From Paenibacillus sp. JNUCC32 (GTDB taxonomy: Bacteria > Bacillota > Bacilli > Paenibacillales > Paenibacillaceae): DNA of 64,000 nucleotides. Below are positions 50,561 to 60,569 of the stretch, in pieces; position 1 is the stretch's first letter, and every line of letters begins with the position of its first letter. The notes beneath the pieces are model-generated. The model did no database searches. It was not told the origin of the DNA and saw nothing but the letters and a program-made list of their open reading frames with translations. A program made the position numbers and the translations under genes. Location: NCBI RefSeq assembly GCF_014863545.1, contig NZ_CP062260.1, positions 6,469,501 through 6,533,500 on the forward strand. The letters run 5' to 3'.

Positions 50561-52954
50561 CTGTATTCAGCAGAGCATAAGAACACAACCCTGTGGTACC
50601 GGAAGCCTGCGGCCAAGTGGGAAGAAGCGCTTCCGCTTGGAAACGGCCGCCTTGGCGCCATGGTGTTCGGAGGCGTACAGGAAGAATGCATTCAATGGAA
50701 CGAAGATACGCTCTGGTCCGGCTTTCCCCGGGACACGAATAATTACGAGGCTCTCCGGTATCTGGCAAAGGCGAGGGAACTGATTGCGTCCGGCAAGAAT
50801 GCCGAAGCCGAACAGTTGATCGAGGGCAGGATGGTTGGCAGAAATACGGAGTCCTTTTTGCCGTTAGGAGATCTGTTGATCCGACAGTCGGGAATAGGGG
50901 ATTCATGCTCGGAATACAGGCGCGAACTGAACCTGGATACGGGGATCGCTTCCACTCGTTTTCAAGGTGGCGGCTCCGATCATATTTTCAGCAGGGATAT
51001 GTTCATCAGTGCGGTTGACCAGGTCGGGGTTATCCGTTATGAATGCTCGGGGAGCGGATCCATCCAATTGGAGATCGGTTTACGTTCACCGCTGCAGCAT
51101 CGTACGCGTACAGAGGAAGACGGGACGCTGGTGTTGCATGGGCATGCTCCGACTCATATTGCTGATAATTACAGGGGCGATCATCCCGGGTCGGTGCTTT
51201 ATGAGGATGGGCTGGGCATTCGGTACGAAATGAGGCTGCTGGCCTTGACGGACAGCGGTCAGGTGACGATCGATGACAGCGGCATGCGCATTTGCGCGGC
51301 AGGCTCGGTTACGCTGCTGGTTGCGGCTGCTACGAATTTTGAAGGCTTCGATCGTTCTCCGGGTTCTGGCGGTACCGATCCGTCCGGCATATGCAGGGAG
51401 AGACTTCAGGGCGCCATGCGGCATGGTGTTGAACAATTGCGTTCACGGCACGTCCAGGACCATCAAGCCTTATTCAGACGTCTGGAGCTTCAGCTTGGCC
51501 GTCCAGAGAATGAGCGTTCCATAGCAGCTTTAGCCACCGACGAGCGGATGGAAGCGTACCGGGAAGGACGAGAGGATGCTGCGCTCGAAGCGCTGATGTT
51601 TCAATTCGGAAGATATTTGCTCATTGCCAGCTCCCGGCCGGGTACACAGCCCGCCCATCTGCAGGGCATATGGAATCCCCATGTCCAGCCGCCATGGAAC
51701 AGCGATTACACAACGAATATCAATACCGAGATGAATTATTGGCCGGCGGAAACGACGCGTCTGAGCGAGTGCCACGAGCCGCTCATCCAAATGATCCGGG
51801 AGCTTAGCGTAAGCGGTGCCCGGACCGCGAAGATTCACTATGGCGCCCGTGGATGGGTCGCCCATCATAACGTGGATTTATGGCGAATGGCCAGTCCGAG
51901 CGATGGCAGAGCCATGTGGGCCTTCTGGCCAATGGGCGGTGCTTGGCTGTGCCGGCATCTATGGGAGCGTTATCAATTCCACCCGGATCTTGAATACTTG
52001 CGGGAAACGGCGTATCCACTGATGCGTGGAGCCGCTTTGTTTTGCCTGGATTGGCTGATTGAGGACGGGAAAGGGCATCTGGTGACCAGCCCGTCGACAT
52101 CGCCGGAGAATCAGTTTCTTACCGCGGAAGGCCTGCCTTGCAGCGTGTCGGCAGGTTCGACCATGGATATGGCCATCATTCGCGATTTATTCCATAACTG
52201 CATCGAAGCTTCGCAGCTGTTGGAGCAAGATGATGAACTGCGGGAGGAATGGAAAGCTGCGGTCGCGCGCCTGCTCCCTTACGCCATCGATGACGAGGGC
52301 AGGCTCATGGAATGGAGCAAGCCGTATCCGGAAGCGGAGCCCGGACATCGGCACGTATCCCATTTGTACGGATTGTACCCCGGCTCCGATATTACCCTCC
52401 AAGATACGCCGCAGCTTGCAGAAGCTGCTTATCGTACGCTGATGTCGCGCATCGATCACGGAGGGGGGCATACGGGCTGGAGCTGCGTATGGCTGATTAA
52501 CCTGTTTGCCCGACTGCAGCAGCCGGACAAGGCTTATGATTATGTCCGGACCCTGATTTCCCGCTCCATGCACCCCAATCTGCTCGGGGACCATCCCCCG
52601 TTCCAGATCGATGCGAATTTTGGAGGCAGCGCCGGACTTGTAGAAATGCTGCTCCAGAGCCATTTGGATGCCATTCATCTGCTGCCGGCGCTGCCGAAAG
52701 CGTGGGCGGAAGGCTCCGTGCGAGGATTGAAGGCCCGCGGAGGATTTATCGTGGATATGGAATGGAAGGACGGCATTCTTGCGTCCGCAAGCATAACCTC
52801 TACGCATGGCCGGATCTGCAGAATTCAATATTCCGAGCCTCTCGCCGTTCGAAGGGAAGACGGGAGCGTTGTGACGACGGGAGATCGGCTTTCTTTTGAG
52901 ACGGTGAGCGGCATGACTTACCAGATTGCATTGGCTGCCATGGAGGCATTGTGA
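50561..52954 (+). CDS. GH95 alpha-L-fucosidase, apparent CTG start
   Basis: 797 residues if begun at CTG 50561. The conserved GH95 N-terminus LWYRKPAAKWEEALPLGNG lies before the first ATG (50660), so that ATG is internal. Upstream the frame closes at TAA 50546-50548, leaving no ATG, GTG or TTG that could include this motif. AAGGGGGGAT sits six bases before CTG 50561; ATT 50555 is a less likely alternative. Later motifs are QGIWNPHVQPPWNSDYTTNIN (about 365), HHNVDLWRMASP (about 430), TSPSTSPEN (about 508) and QIDANFGGSAGLVEMLLQSH (about 680). No signal peptide, so cytoplasmic. It removes alpha-1,2-L-fucose (or alpha-L-galactose) from oligosaccharides. Confidence 0.88.
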   Translation: MYSAEHKNTTLWYRKPAAKWEEALPLGNGRLGAMVFGGVQEECIQWNEDTLWSGFPRDTNNYEALRYLAKARELIASGKNAEAEQLIEGRMVGRNTESFLPLGDLLIRQSGIGDSCSEYRRELNLDTGIASTRFQGGGSDHIFSRDMFISAVDQVGVIRYECSGSGSIQLEIGLRSPLQHRTRTEEDGTLVLHGHAPTHIADNYRGDHPGSVLYEDGLGIRYEMRLLALTDSGQVTIDDSGMRICAAGSVTLLVAAATNFEGFDRSPGSGGTDPSGICRERLQGAMRHGVEQLRSRHVQDHQALFRRLELQLGRPENERSIAALATDERMEAYREGREDAALEALMFQFGRYLLIASSRPGTQPAHLQGIWNPHVQPPWNSDYTTNINTEMNYWPAETTRLSECHEPLIQMIRELSVSGARTAKIHYGARGWVAHHNVDLWRMASPSDGRAMWAFWPMGGAWLCRHLWERYQFHPDLEYLRETAYPLMRGAALFCLDWLIEDGKGHLVTSPSTSPENQFLTAEGLPCSVSAGSTMDMAIIRDLFHNCIEASQLLEQDDELREEWKAAVARLLPYAIDDEGRLMEWSKPYPEAEPGHRHVSHLYGLYPGSDITLQDTPQLAEAAYRTLMSRIDHGGGHTGWSCVWLINLFARLQQPDKAYDYVRTLISRSMHPNLLGDHPPFQIDANFGGSAGLVEMLLQSHLDAIHLLPALPKAWAEGSVRGLKARGGFIVDMEWKDGILASASITSTHGRICRIQYSEPLAVRREDGSVVTTGDRLSFETVSGMTYQIALAAMEAL

Positions 52955-53026
52955 ATAATGGCTAATCTCGAGCATGGCTGGTTGAACGATAACCGGATAC
53001 GAATTGATGAAGGCTAAAGGAGCTGA

Positions 53027-55066
53027 ATGCTGATGATTAACGAAAAGCTGCCGAAAATGTGGTACGGCGGGGATTATAATCCCGAGCAGTGGGATGCGGA
53101 AGCGTGGAAGGAAGATGACCGCATGTTTAAGCTGGCGGGCATCGACGTAGCCACCATAAATGTATTCTCCTGGGCTTTGAGTCAGCCGAATGAGGATACG
53201 TACGATTTTGCTTGGCTGGACGAGACGATTGACCGGCTGTACCGGAACGGGGTGTATATCTGTTTGGCAACGAGCACGGGAGCCCATCCGGCCTGGATGG
53301 CGCGCAAATACCCGGATGTGCTGCGCGTCGACTACGAGGGCCGCAAACGCAAATTCGGCGGACGCCATAACTCCTGTCCGAACAGCCCCACCTACCGAAA
53401 ATACGCCACAATCATGGCAGGCAAGCTGGCGGAACGCTATAAGGATCATCCGGCCGTCCTGATCTGGCACGTATCGAACGAATATGGCGGGTACTGCTAC
53501 TGCGACAATTGCGCCGCGGCATTCCGGACTTGGCTCGAGCAGCGATATGGCACGCTGGATGCCGTAAACAAGGCATGGAATACCCGCTTCTGGGGCCACA
53601 CCTTCTATGACTGGGAAGACATCGTCGTTCCTAACGCTTTAAGCGAGGAGTGGTCCGGCAACCGGACGAATTTCCAAGGCATATCCCTGGATTACCGCCG
53701 TTTCCAGTCCGACAGCCTGCTGGACTGCTACAAGCTGGAGCGGGATGAATTGAAGCGGCTCACGCCGGATATACCGGTGACCACGAATCTTATGGGTTTT
53801 TATCCGGAGCTGGACTATTTCAAATGGGCCAAGGAGATGGATGTCGTATCCTGGGACAACTATCCGTCGCTGGATACCCCGTACAGCTATACCGCCATGG
53901 CGCATGCCCTGATGCGGGGGCTTAAGGGCGGTCAGCCCTTTATGCTGATGGAGCAGACGCCGAGCGTTCAGAACTGGCAGCCGTATAACTCGGCCAAGCG
54001 CCCAGGGGTAATGCGATTGTGGAGCTATCAAGCGGTCGCCCACGGCGCGGATACGGTGATGTTCTTCCAGCTGCGCCGTTCGATCGGAGCCTGCGAGAAG
54101 TATCACGGCGCGGTCATCGAGCATGTCGGACATGAACATACCCGCGTATTCCGCGAGTGCGCCGAGCTGGGCAAGGAGCTGCAGCAGCTGGGAGACCGGA
54201 TCCTGGATGCCCGTTCCGATGCCAAAGTCGCGATCATCTACGACTGGGAGAACCGGTGGGGCATTGACCTGTCGAGCGGTCCGACCGTCGCCCTCAATTA
54301 CGTGAACGAGGTCCATAAATATTACGATGCCCTGCACCAGCTGCATATTCAGACCGATATGATCAGCGTGGAAGAGGACTTCCGGAAGTATGACGTTGTC
54401 ATCGCGCCGGTGATGTATATGGCCAAACTGGGATTTGCAGAACGCGTGGAGGCCTTTGTATCGCAAGGCGGCACCTTTGTGACGACCTTCTTCAGCGGCA
54501 TCGTGAACGAGAATGATCTGGTGACGCTGGGCGGTTACCCGGGCGAACTGCGCAAGGTCATGGGAATTTGGGCCGAGGAGATTGATGCGCTTCTTCCGGG
54601 CCAGCAGAATCAGGTGGTAATGCGGGGCCGGAAAGGCCAGCTGGAAGGCACCTACGACTGCGGCATTCTGTGCGACGTGATCCATGCCGAGGGAGCTGAG
54701 GTCGTTGCCGAATACGGCTCGGACTACTATCAAGGCATGCCATCGTTGACCGTGAACGCTTTCGGACAAGGGAAGGCCTGGTATGTGGCCACAAGCCCGG
54801 AGCCTAAATTCCTGCGAGATTTGATGCAAACGATATGCAGCGACCATGGCATTAAGCCTGTCCTGAACGCTCCCGAAGGCATTGAGGTGACAAAGCGGGT
54901 GAAGGAGGGCGCGGAGTTTATCTTTGTGCTCAATCACATGCCCGAGCGCAAATCCGTGTCCTTGGATGGGGAAGCCTATGTTGACCTGCTGACAGGGGAG
55001 GAGCTTCGGGATATCTGCGAAGTGCCGGCACGAGGCGTGTTGATATTAGAGAAGCGGTTGGGATAG
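53027..55066 (+). CDS. GH42 beta-galactosidase (first copy)
   Basis: 679 residues. The TIM barrel carries the acid/base Glu in WHVSNEYGGYC (about residue 150) and the nucleophile Glu in FMLMEQTPSVQNW (about 313). Cysteines in RHNSCPNS and YCYCDNC resemble the structural zinc site of some GH42 enzymes. A trimerisation domain and a small C-terminal barrel follow. No signal peptide, so it acts on imported galactosides. It lies 72 bases after the GH95 gene with AAAGGAGCTGA before ATG 53027. It is closely similar to the second GH42 gene starting at 61972. Confidence 0.95.
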   Translation: MLMINEKLPKMWYGGDYNPEQWDAEAWKEDDRMFKLAGIDVATINVFSWALSQPNEDTYDFAWLDETIDRLYRNGVYICLATSTGAHPAWMARKYPDVLRVDYEGRKRKFGGRHNSCPNSPTYRKYATIMAGKLAERYKDHPAVLIWHVSNEYGGYCYCDNCAAAFRTWLEQRYGTLDAVNKAWNTRFWGHTFYDWEDIVVPNALSEEWSGNRTNFQGISLDYRRFQSDSLLDCYKLERDELKRLTPDIPVTTNLMGFYPELDYFKWAKEMDVVSWDNYPSLDTPYSYTAMAHALMRGLKGGQPFMLMEQTPSVQNWQPYNSAKRPGVMRLWSYQAVAHGADTVMFFQLRRSIGACEKYHGAVIEHVGHEHTRVFRECAELGKELQQLGDRILDARSDAKVAIIYDWENRWGIDLSSGPTVALNYVNEVHKYYDALHQLHIQTDMISVEEDFRKYDVVIAPVMYMAKLGFAERVEAFVSQGGTFVTTFFSGIVNENDLVTLGGYPGELRKVMGIWAEEIDALLPGQQNQVVMRGRKGQLEGTYDCGILCDVIHAEGAEVVAEYGSDYYQGMPSLTVNAFGQGKAWYVATSPEPKFLRDLMQTICSDHGIKPVLNAPEGIEVTKRVKEGAEFIFVLNHMPERKSVSLDGEAYVDLLTGEELRDICEVPARGVLILEKRLG

Positions 55067-55120
55067 AGATAACATAAGGGCTTTCCAAGAAGAGTGGACA
55101 GCTTGAAGCGCTCTTAACAA

Positions 55121-55162
55121 AAAGCAGAGAAGGCGGGGACTCCCGCCTCCTCTGCTTTATTT
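55121..55162. terminator. Bidirectional terminator between GH42 and the minus-strand regulator
   Basis: AAAGCAGAGAAGGCGGG (55121-55137) faces CCCGCCTCCTCTGCTTT (55142-55158) with one mismatch. A and T tracts flank it on both sides. Confidence 0.92.
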
Positions 55163-55193
55163 TATCTCTGAAGCTTATCGACCGCTGCCCATT

Positions 55194-56831
55194 CTAGGCA
55201 TCCTTCTCGTGCAGCTTTCGGAATTCCTTGGGCGAAATGCCCTCTTGTTTCTTAAAAACAAGACTGAAATATTTCTCGTTCTTAAAGCCGACCATTTCGG
55301 AAATCGCGGCCATTTTCAGCCCCGGATTTTGCAGCAGGATTTTGGCCTTCGAGATGCGGATCCGGTTCAGATGCTCGGGGATATTAATCCCGTGCTTCTG
55401 CTTGAATTTGCGGGAGATGTACTCCCGGCTTACGTGAAACCGGTTTGCAATATCGTACAGTGATACGTCGTTCTGATAGTTTTGCTCGATAAACGCCGTG
55501 ATGTCGTGGATCAGGTCCTGCCCTGTCTGCTTCTGGGACTGCAGCGCCGAGGCCAGCAGGCTCATTAATTGATCCCAATACTGCTGCCATTCCGCCAAGG
55601 AGCATACATATTTGTCCGGGCTTGGCCGCTCGATGGTGGCGCTTTCCTCTTTGTACAATTTCAACAAAGCCTCAGACGACGGATTCGCGGTTTCATGAAT
55701 GACGTGATGGGCGAACCGATCAATTTCGCGGTCCCATCGCTCCAGAAGCTCGGGCGTGAGAACGCCGCTTTTTCGGATGGCGGCAAGGAACGAATCGACG
55801 GCCTCGGCAATGGGAGCAGGCTGACCGCTAAGTACAGCAAGCTTCCAGGTATCCTCGAACCCGCTGAACTGGACGCCCCGATGATGATCCATCCCGGATC
55901 GTCGCTGCTGCTCGGCATCGTGGATGAAATGGTTCAGGACCGTTAAATCACGCGAACGCAGGGCATTCGAGCATTGGGCATAGAGCTCGGGAACGTCTAC
56001 CGGATATTGACCTTCCGGACTTATGCCAAAATGCATCTGGCGCGACAGCGTCCGAAACATCCCGCTATTGATCTCTTGAAGTAGCGTAGGGACCGTGGCG
56101 AGCTGTTCCCACAATAAGAGAACCAGTTGATGCGGCGATCCGAATGGACGGAAAGCAATCCCGATCCGGTCCTTTTGCAGAAATTCATTGCAAATATTCA
56201 ACAGGGCGAACATCAGCAGATCCTGATGATGGCCGAAGCGGCCGTACAGCGCATGATCTGACTTGTCGATTTGCATGACGGCCAGGCGTATTGCGTTGGT
56301 CTGCGCCGGCACGATGCCTTCATCGCTGAGGCGGTTGACCACCTGGGAATGGGCGCTCCTGTCATCAATAAGGCTGGATAACAGCTTCTCCGAATAGACC
56401 GGCCGGTACTCGTTCACCTGAACATGCTGCTGCCGCGCCGCAAGGCGTTCTTGCTCCTCCGCCTTCCAGGCCGCGGTCGCCTTGGCGACCGCTTGGTTGA
56501 TGACGTCCTCCTCGATGGGTTTCAGGATATAATCCGTTCCGCTGTACCAGATGGTGTTACGCACGAATTCGAAATCGTCATGCCCGCTGATGACGATGAA
56601 TTTGATGTCCGGGTAATGTTTGTGAATCCATTCCATGAGATCCACGCCGTTTTTGAGGGGCATGAGCATGTCCATCAGCACAAGATGGGGCCGAAACGCC
56701 GGGATCAGCTCCATCGCCTCCAGCCCGTTGGCCGCTTCCTCTATTTCGGTAATCCCGTGCGCTTCCCACTGGACCAGCAGGCGGATGGCTTTGCGCACGC
56801 GAGACTCGTCATCCACGATCAATGCCTTCAT
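55194..56831 (-). CDS. YesN-type response regulator (REC plus AraC), second pair
   Basis: 545 residues. The receiver has VDDESRVRKAIRLL, Asp in LVLMDMLMPLKNGVDL (about 54) and Lys in YILKPIEEDV (about 104). A long middle region follows. The AraC domain (about 440-540) has LYDIANRFHVSREYISRKFKQKHG and MAAISEMVGFKNEKYFSLVFKKQEG. The start used is 56831, after GGAAGGTGAAACGG; an in-frame ATG at 56849 adds six residues. It overlaps the kinase gene and is divergent from the ABC transporter at 58778, its likely target. Confidence 0.9.
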   Translation of the reverse strand: MKALIVDDESRVRKAIRLLVQWEAHGITEIEEAANGLEAMELIPAFRPHLVLMDMLMPLKNGVDLMEWIHKHYPDIKFIVISGHDDFEFVRNTIWYSGTDYILKPIEEDVINQAVAKATAAWKAEEQERLAARQQHVQVNEYRPVYSEKLLSSLIDDRSAHSQVVNRLSDEGIVPAQTNAIRLAVMQIDKSDHALYGRFGHHQDLLMFALLNICNEFLQKDRIGIAFRPFGSPHQLVLLLWEQLATVPTLLQEINSGMFRTLSRQMHFGISPEGQYPVDVPELYAQCSNALRSRDLTVLNHFIHDAEQQRRSGMDHHRGVQFSGFEDTWKLAVLSGQPAPIAEAVDSFLAAIRKSGVLTPELLERWDREIDRFAHHVIHETANPSSEALLKLYKEESATIERPSPDKYVCSLAEWQQYWDQLMSLLASALQSQKQTGQDLIHDITAFIEQNYQNDVSLYDIANRFHVSREYISRKFKQKHGINIPEHLNRIRISKAKILLQNPGLKMAAISEMVGFKNEKYFSLVFKKQEGISPKEFRKLHEKDA

Positions 56832-58653
56832 CCGTTTCACCTTCCACATTTATAGTCAGCACTACACGAAAGCCGTGCGGCTGGTTGTTTTCGATGTTGA
56901 ATTTGGATTTTCCACGATAGTACAGCCTCAGCCTCGTCATGATATTGATGAGTCCGATTCCGCTGCTGTCTTCCGTCTCCAGCTCGGACACAACCTGAAG
57001 CTGTTCCAGATCCAACTCTTCCATCCGAAGCAAGTGCTCCTGGAGGGCTTGGAACGGCTCCTCCTGCATCCCGTTTCCGTTATCTTCGACCGTGATCTGC
57101 ACGATCGAGGCCGATAGGCGCCGGCTTGTGAGCGCAATGTAATTGTCTTGCTCCAAGGGGTTCATGCCATGCTTGAAAAAATTCTCGATCAGCGGCTGAA
57201 CCAGCATCTTCGGAATCAACACCTGCAGAGTCGACTCATCCACATCGTAACGGAAGTCGAACTGATTCTCAAATCGTTCCTTCTGAAGTTCCACGTAATC
57301 CTTGATATGATCGAGCTCCGTGGCCAGCGTGACCGGCTTGTCCGTATTGTACATGCTGTATCTCATCATCCGGGCCAGTGCGGAGATCAGGGAGTAGATC
57401 CTCTTCATGCCATGCTCCAGCGCAAGGGTGCCGATGGTCTGCAGCGCATTGTTCATGAAATGCGGATTCACCTGCGCCTGCAGCGCCCGGAGCTGGTTGG
57501 TCCGGTTCGCTAGCTTCAGCTTGTATTCCTGCAGGATGAGGTTGTTGATCGTATCCATCATGCTGCCGAACCTGCGATGGAGGGCTCCGATTTCATCTTT
57601 GCGATTGGACGAGATATCCACGGTCATTCGTCCGCTTTTGACCTGGCTCATGAGGCCTACCAATTCGCGGATCGGGGCCGTGATATAGACCGATATCCAG
57701 ATCGTGGCCGCGATGATGAGAATAAGGGACACGCCGATCAGCAAAATATTGACGAAGGCAGCTTTGTCCGCGCTGCTTAAAATATACGAGGAAGGAATCT
57801 CCTTGATCATCGTCCAGTCGCTGACCGAAGTCTTGATATTGTTATATAAATAGATTTTGTTGTTATACTCGAAATGGCCTTCCTTCTTGCCGGATTGCTT
57901 GATGCTGGCGTACCAGTCCGCCTGGACTTGTTGTCCCAGCATTTCGTCATCGCCGGAATACATGATATACCCGTCTTCATTGGCAATGTACAGCTGCTCA
58001 TGATCAGGCTGGAACAGCTGGCCGCTGATCCGGCTCAGGAAATCCATGTCCAAATCGATGGCGAGAATGCCTAATCGTTCGGTTGAAGGGACCCGTTCAA
58101 TGACCCGGTACATCGTGAATACTTGTTGATCGGCTTCATAGGGATAAGCTAACTGAAACCCGTACGTATGAAGGGGATGCGGCGGCTGAAGGACCACCGT
58201 ATCGTTACGAAGATCGGGAATCTCGGGATAGAGGTTGACCTCGCTTGTTTTTCTGGCGATATCCTGCGCGAATAACGTGGCTTCCCGTTTGCCGTCGACG
58301 TAAAGATAGACCTGCCTGGAGCCGCTGATGGCTTTTTGAATGGATTGCAGCGTGGCGGATTGCCTGCCGCTGGCGTTGATGTTCTCATGACTGTAATAGA
58401 GGCTGCGGAAAAAATCCGGATCCGAGTAGACCGTAAGGGAACTACGGTTCATCTCTTCCAAATAGCTCTCCAAATTCAACCGTCCCTGATAGAGAAGGTT
58501 CATATTCTCAACAACGGCCCGTTCCTTGAGCGAGTTGGTTGTCATGACGTAACTGATGATCATGGAAATGGTGGTCGGAATGATGGTCGCCATGATCATG
58601 AAGGTAATCAGTTTGGTGCGGATGCTGCTCCAGTTCCAGTTCAATATTTTCAC
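56809..58653 (-). CDS. YesM-family sensor histidine kinase, second pair
   Basis: 614 residues. Helix at about 13-35, extracellular Cache-like sensor (about 36-300), second helix (about 300-325), HAMP (about 325-380) and a His_kinase motif reading QVNPHFMNNALQTIGTLA (about 410), where the usual FLYN is FMNN. The ATPase part has PLIENFFKHGMNPLEQ and VEDNGNGMQ. It lies 125 bases from the divergent ABC transporter operon. Its 3' end overlaps the regulator gene by 23 bases. The signal is unknown, perhaps an oligosaccharide bound by the transporter's lipoprotein. Confidence 0.9.
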   Translation of the reverse strand: MKILNWNWSSIRTKLITFMIMATIIPTTISMIISYVMTTNSLKERAVVENMNLLYQGRLNLESYLEEMNRSSLTVYSDPDFFRSLYYSHENINASGRQSATLQSIQKAISGSRQVYLYVDGKREATLFAQDIARKTSEVNLYPEIPDLRNDTVVLQPPHPLHTYGFQLAYPYEADQQVFTMYRVIERVPSTERLGILAIDLDMDFLSRISGQLFQPDHEQLYIANEDGYIMYSGDDEMLGQQVQADWYASIKQSGKKEGHFEYNNKIYLYNNIKTSVSDWTMIKEIPSSYILSSADKAAFVNILLIGVSLILIIAATIWISVYITAPIRELVGLMSQVKSGRMTVDISSNRKDEIGALHRRFGSMMDTINNLILQEYKLKLANRTNQLRALQAQVNPHFMNNALQTIGTLALEHGMKRIYSLISALARMMRYSMYNTDKPVTLATELDHIKDYVELQKERFENQFDFRYDVDESTLQVLIPKMLVQPLIENFFKHGMNPLEQDNYIALTSRRLSASIVQITVEDNGNGMQEEPFQALQEHLLRMEELDLEQLQVVSELETEDSSGIGLINIMTRLRLYYRGKSKFNIENNQPHGFRVVLTINVEGETDEGIDRG

Positions 58654-58777
58654 CGCCGATCAATTTTCTATACCAATTAGTTCACATCCTATGGTAGTCC
58701 CAAGGTCTTCATCTTAGCATAATTAAATCATAGAGAAATGGATAGAGAAACGATAGGACAAGCGGAGGGGGATTAAC

Positions 58778-59659
58778 ATGAACAGCAAGAGAACGGCTGC
58801 TTTGACGCAGCAGTTGGTTTATATCGGACCCGCGCTGCTGTTTTTCGGTATTACGATCATTATCCCATTTGTGATGGGGATGTATTACTCGTTTACCGAC
58901 TGGAACGGCGTTTCCGGGAACGTCGAATGGGTCGGGCTGGACAATTTCAAACAGATTTTCACAAATGACAGCGCATTCGCCCAATCCTTCTGGTTCACCA
59001 CCAAATTTACGATCGTCGGCGTGCTTCTGACGAATTTGGTCGGATTCTTCCTGGCCTACTTCTTAACGAAAAATATTCGGGCCCGCAACTGGCTGCGGAC
59101 GATATTCTTCATGCCGAACGTGATCGGCGGATTGCTGCTCGGCTTCATCTGGCAGTTTATCTTCATAAAAGGCTTTGCAACCGTTGGCGAAGCGACGGGA
59201 ATTCCGTTTTTTAATCTTCCGTGGCTGGGAGACGAAGTAACCGGCTTCTGGGGCATCATCATGGTATTCGTATGGCAGTCGTCAGGCTATCTGATGGTCA
59301 TCTACATCGCCTCCATTACGAACGTGTCCAAGGAAGTCATGGAAGCTGCCGAGATTGATGGGGCCAACCGGTTCCAAGTGCTCAAGAGCATCATCGTTCC
59401 GCTTATTATGCCGGCGGTTACCGTATGTTTGTTCCTGGCGATTTCCTGGTCCTTCAAAATGTTCGACCTGAACCTGTCGCTGACCAAGGGCGGACCTTAC
59501 CGCTCCACGGAATCGCTGGCGATGAACGTGTACAACGAGGCTTTCCTGAACAACCGGTACGGTCTCGGGACCGCCAAGTCCTTGATCTTCTTCCTGGTCG
59601 TCGCCGTCATTACGCTCATCCAAGTCCGTTTAACGAAGCAGAAGGAGGTTGAAGCTTAA
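58778..59659 (+). CDS. Sugar ABC transporter permease (MalF/UgpA type)
   Basis: 293 residues with six helices. The EAA loop MEAAEIDGANRFQVLKSIIV lies near residue 190. AAGCGGAGGGGGATTAAC precedes ATG 58778. Its stop shares one base with the next start (TAATG), so the two permeases are translationally coupled. No ATPase gene is present in this operon. Confidence 0.92.
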   Translation: MNSKRTAALTQQLVYIGPALLFFGITIIIPFVMGMYYSFTDWNGVSGNVEWVGLDNFKQIFTNDSAFAQSFWFTTKFTIVGVLLTNLVGFFLAYFLTKNIRARNWLRTIFFMPNVIGGLLLGFIWQFIFIKGFATVGEATGIPFFNLPWLGDEVTGFWGIIMVFVWQSSGYLMVIYIASITNVSKEVMEAAEIDGANRFQVLKSIIVPLIMPAVTVCLFLAISWSFKMFDLNLSLTKGGPYRSTESLAMNVYNEAFLNNRYGLGTAKSLIFFLVVAVITLIQVRLTKQKEVEA

Positions 59660-60498
59660 TGAGATCGAAGAAACCTCCCATGTCGGCCTCCACGATCGTA
59701 CTGCAGATCGTGATGGTCATTGTTGCCTTGATCTTCTTGGCACCGTTCTACTTCCTGCTGGTGAACTCGGTCAAATCGCTGGGCGATATTATGGTCGACG
59801 CGGCCAACTGGCCAACGGCCTTTCACTTTGACAACTACAGCAAGGCTTGGGAAATGACCCGCTTCCCGGAAGCATTCACGAACTCCATCATCATTACGGT
59901 CATCAGCAATCTGATCATTGCCCTGCTGAGCGCGATGGCAGCTTACCGGATGGTCCGGTCCAATACGAGATTCAATCGAATCGTGTTCATGCTGTTCGTA
60001 TCGGCCATGGTCATTCCGTTCCAATCCATTATGATTCCATTGCTGCAGGTCATTAACTTTCTCGGCGTCAACAACAGCATCGTGGGTCTGATTCTCAGTT
60101 ATCTCGGACTCGGCATCCCGCTGTCGGTCTTCCTGTTCCACGGTTTCGTGAAAGGCATTCCGCTTGAGATCGAAGAGGCTGCCACGGTCGACGGCGCTTC
60201 TCCGTTCAGGGTATTTGCCCGCATCGTTATGCCGATGCTGAAACCTATGATGGTAACGGTCATCATCCTGAACTGCCTGTGGGTCTGGAACGACTATCTG
60301 CTGCCATCCTTGATCCTGCAAAGTCCGGAACTGCGAACGATTCCGCTTGCGACCTTTGCTTTCTTCGGGCAGTATTCGAAGCAGTGGGATATGGCGCTGC
60401 CGGCGCTCGTGCTGGGCATTACGCCGATCATCATCTTCTTCCTGTCACTGCAGAAGTACATCGTTGAGGGCGTCGCTGCCGGCTCCGTTAAGGGGTAA
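59659..60498 (+). CDS. Sugar ABC transporter permease (MalG/UgpE type)
   Basis: 279 residues with six helices. The EAA loop IEEAATVDGASPFRVFARIV lies near residue 175, and the C-terminus QKYIVEGVAAGSVKG is typical of MalG proteins. GAAGGAGGTTGAAGCTTA, inside the previous gene, provides the ribosome binding site. It pairs with the upstream permease. Confidence 0.92.
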   Translation: MRSKKPPMSASTIVLQIVMVIVALIFLAPFYFLLVNSVKSLGDIMVDAANWPTAFHFDNYSKAWEMTRFPEAFTNSIIITVISNLIIALLSAMAAYRMVRSNTRFNRIVFMLFVSAMVIPFQSIMIPLLQVINFLGVNNSIVGLILSYLGLGIPLSVFLFHGFVKGIPLEIEEAATVDGASPFRVFARIVMPMLKPMMVTVIILNCLWVWNDYLLPSLILQSPELRTIPLATFAFFGQYSKQWDMALPALVLGITPIIIFFLSLQKYIVEGVAAGSVKG

Positions 60499-60569
60499 GG
60501 GCAGCGGGCGCCTCGCCCATAACCGGTTTTTCCATCTTTATATATAATCATTATCAGGGGGTAGTAAAG

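Noticed and set aside
52187..53599. 470-residue minus-strand frame across the GH95-GH42 junction
   Set aside because: It is antisense to two catalytic genes with conserved motifs and has no recognisable domain.
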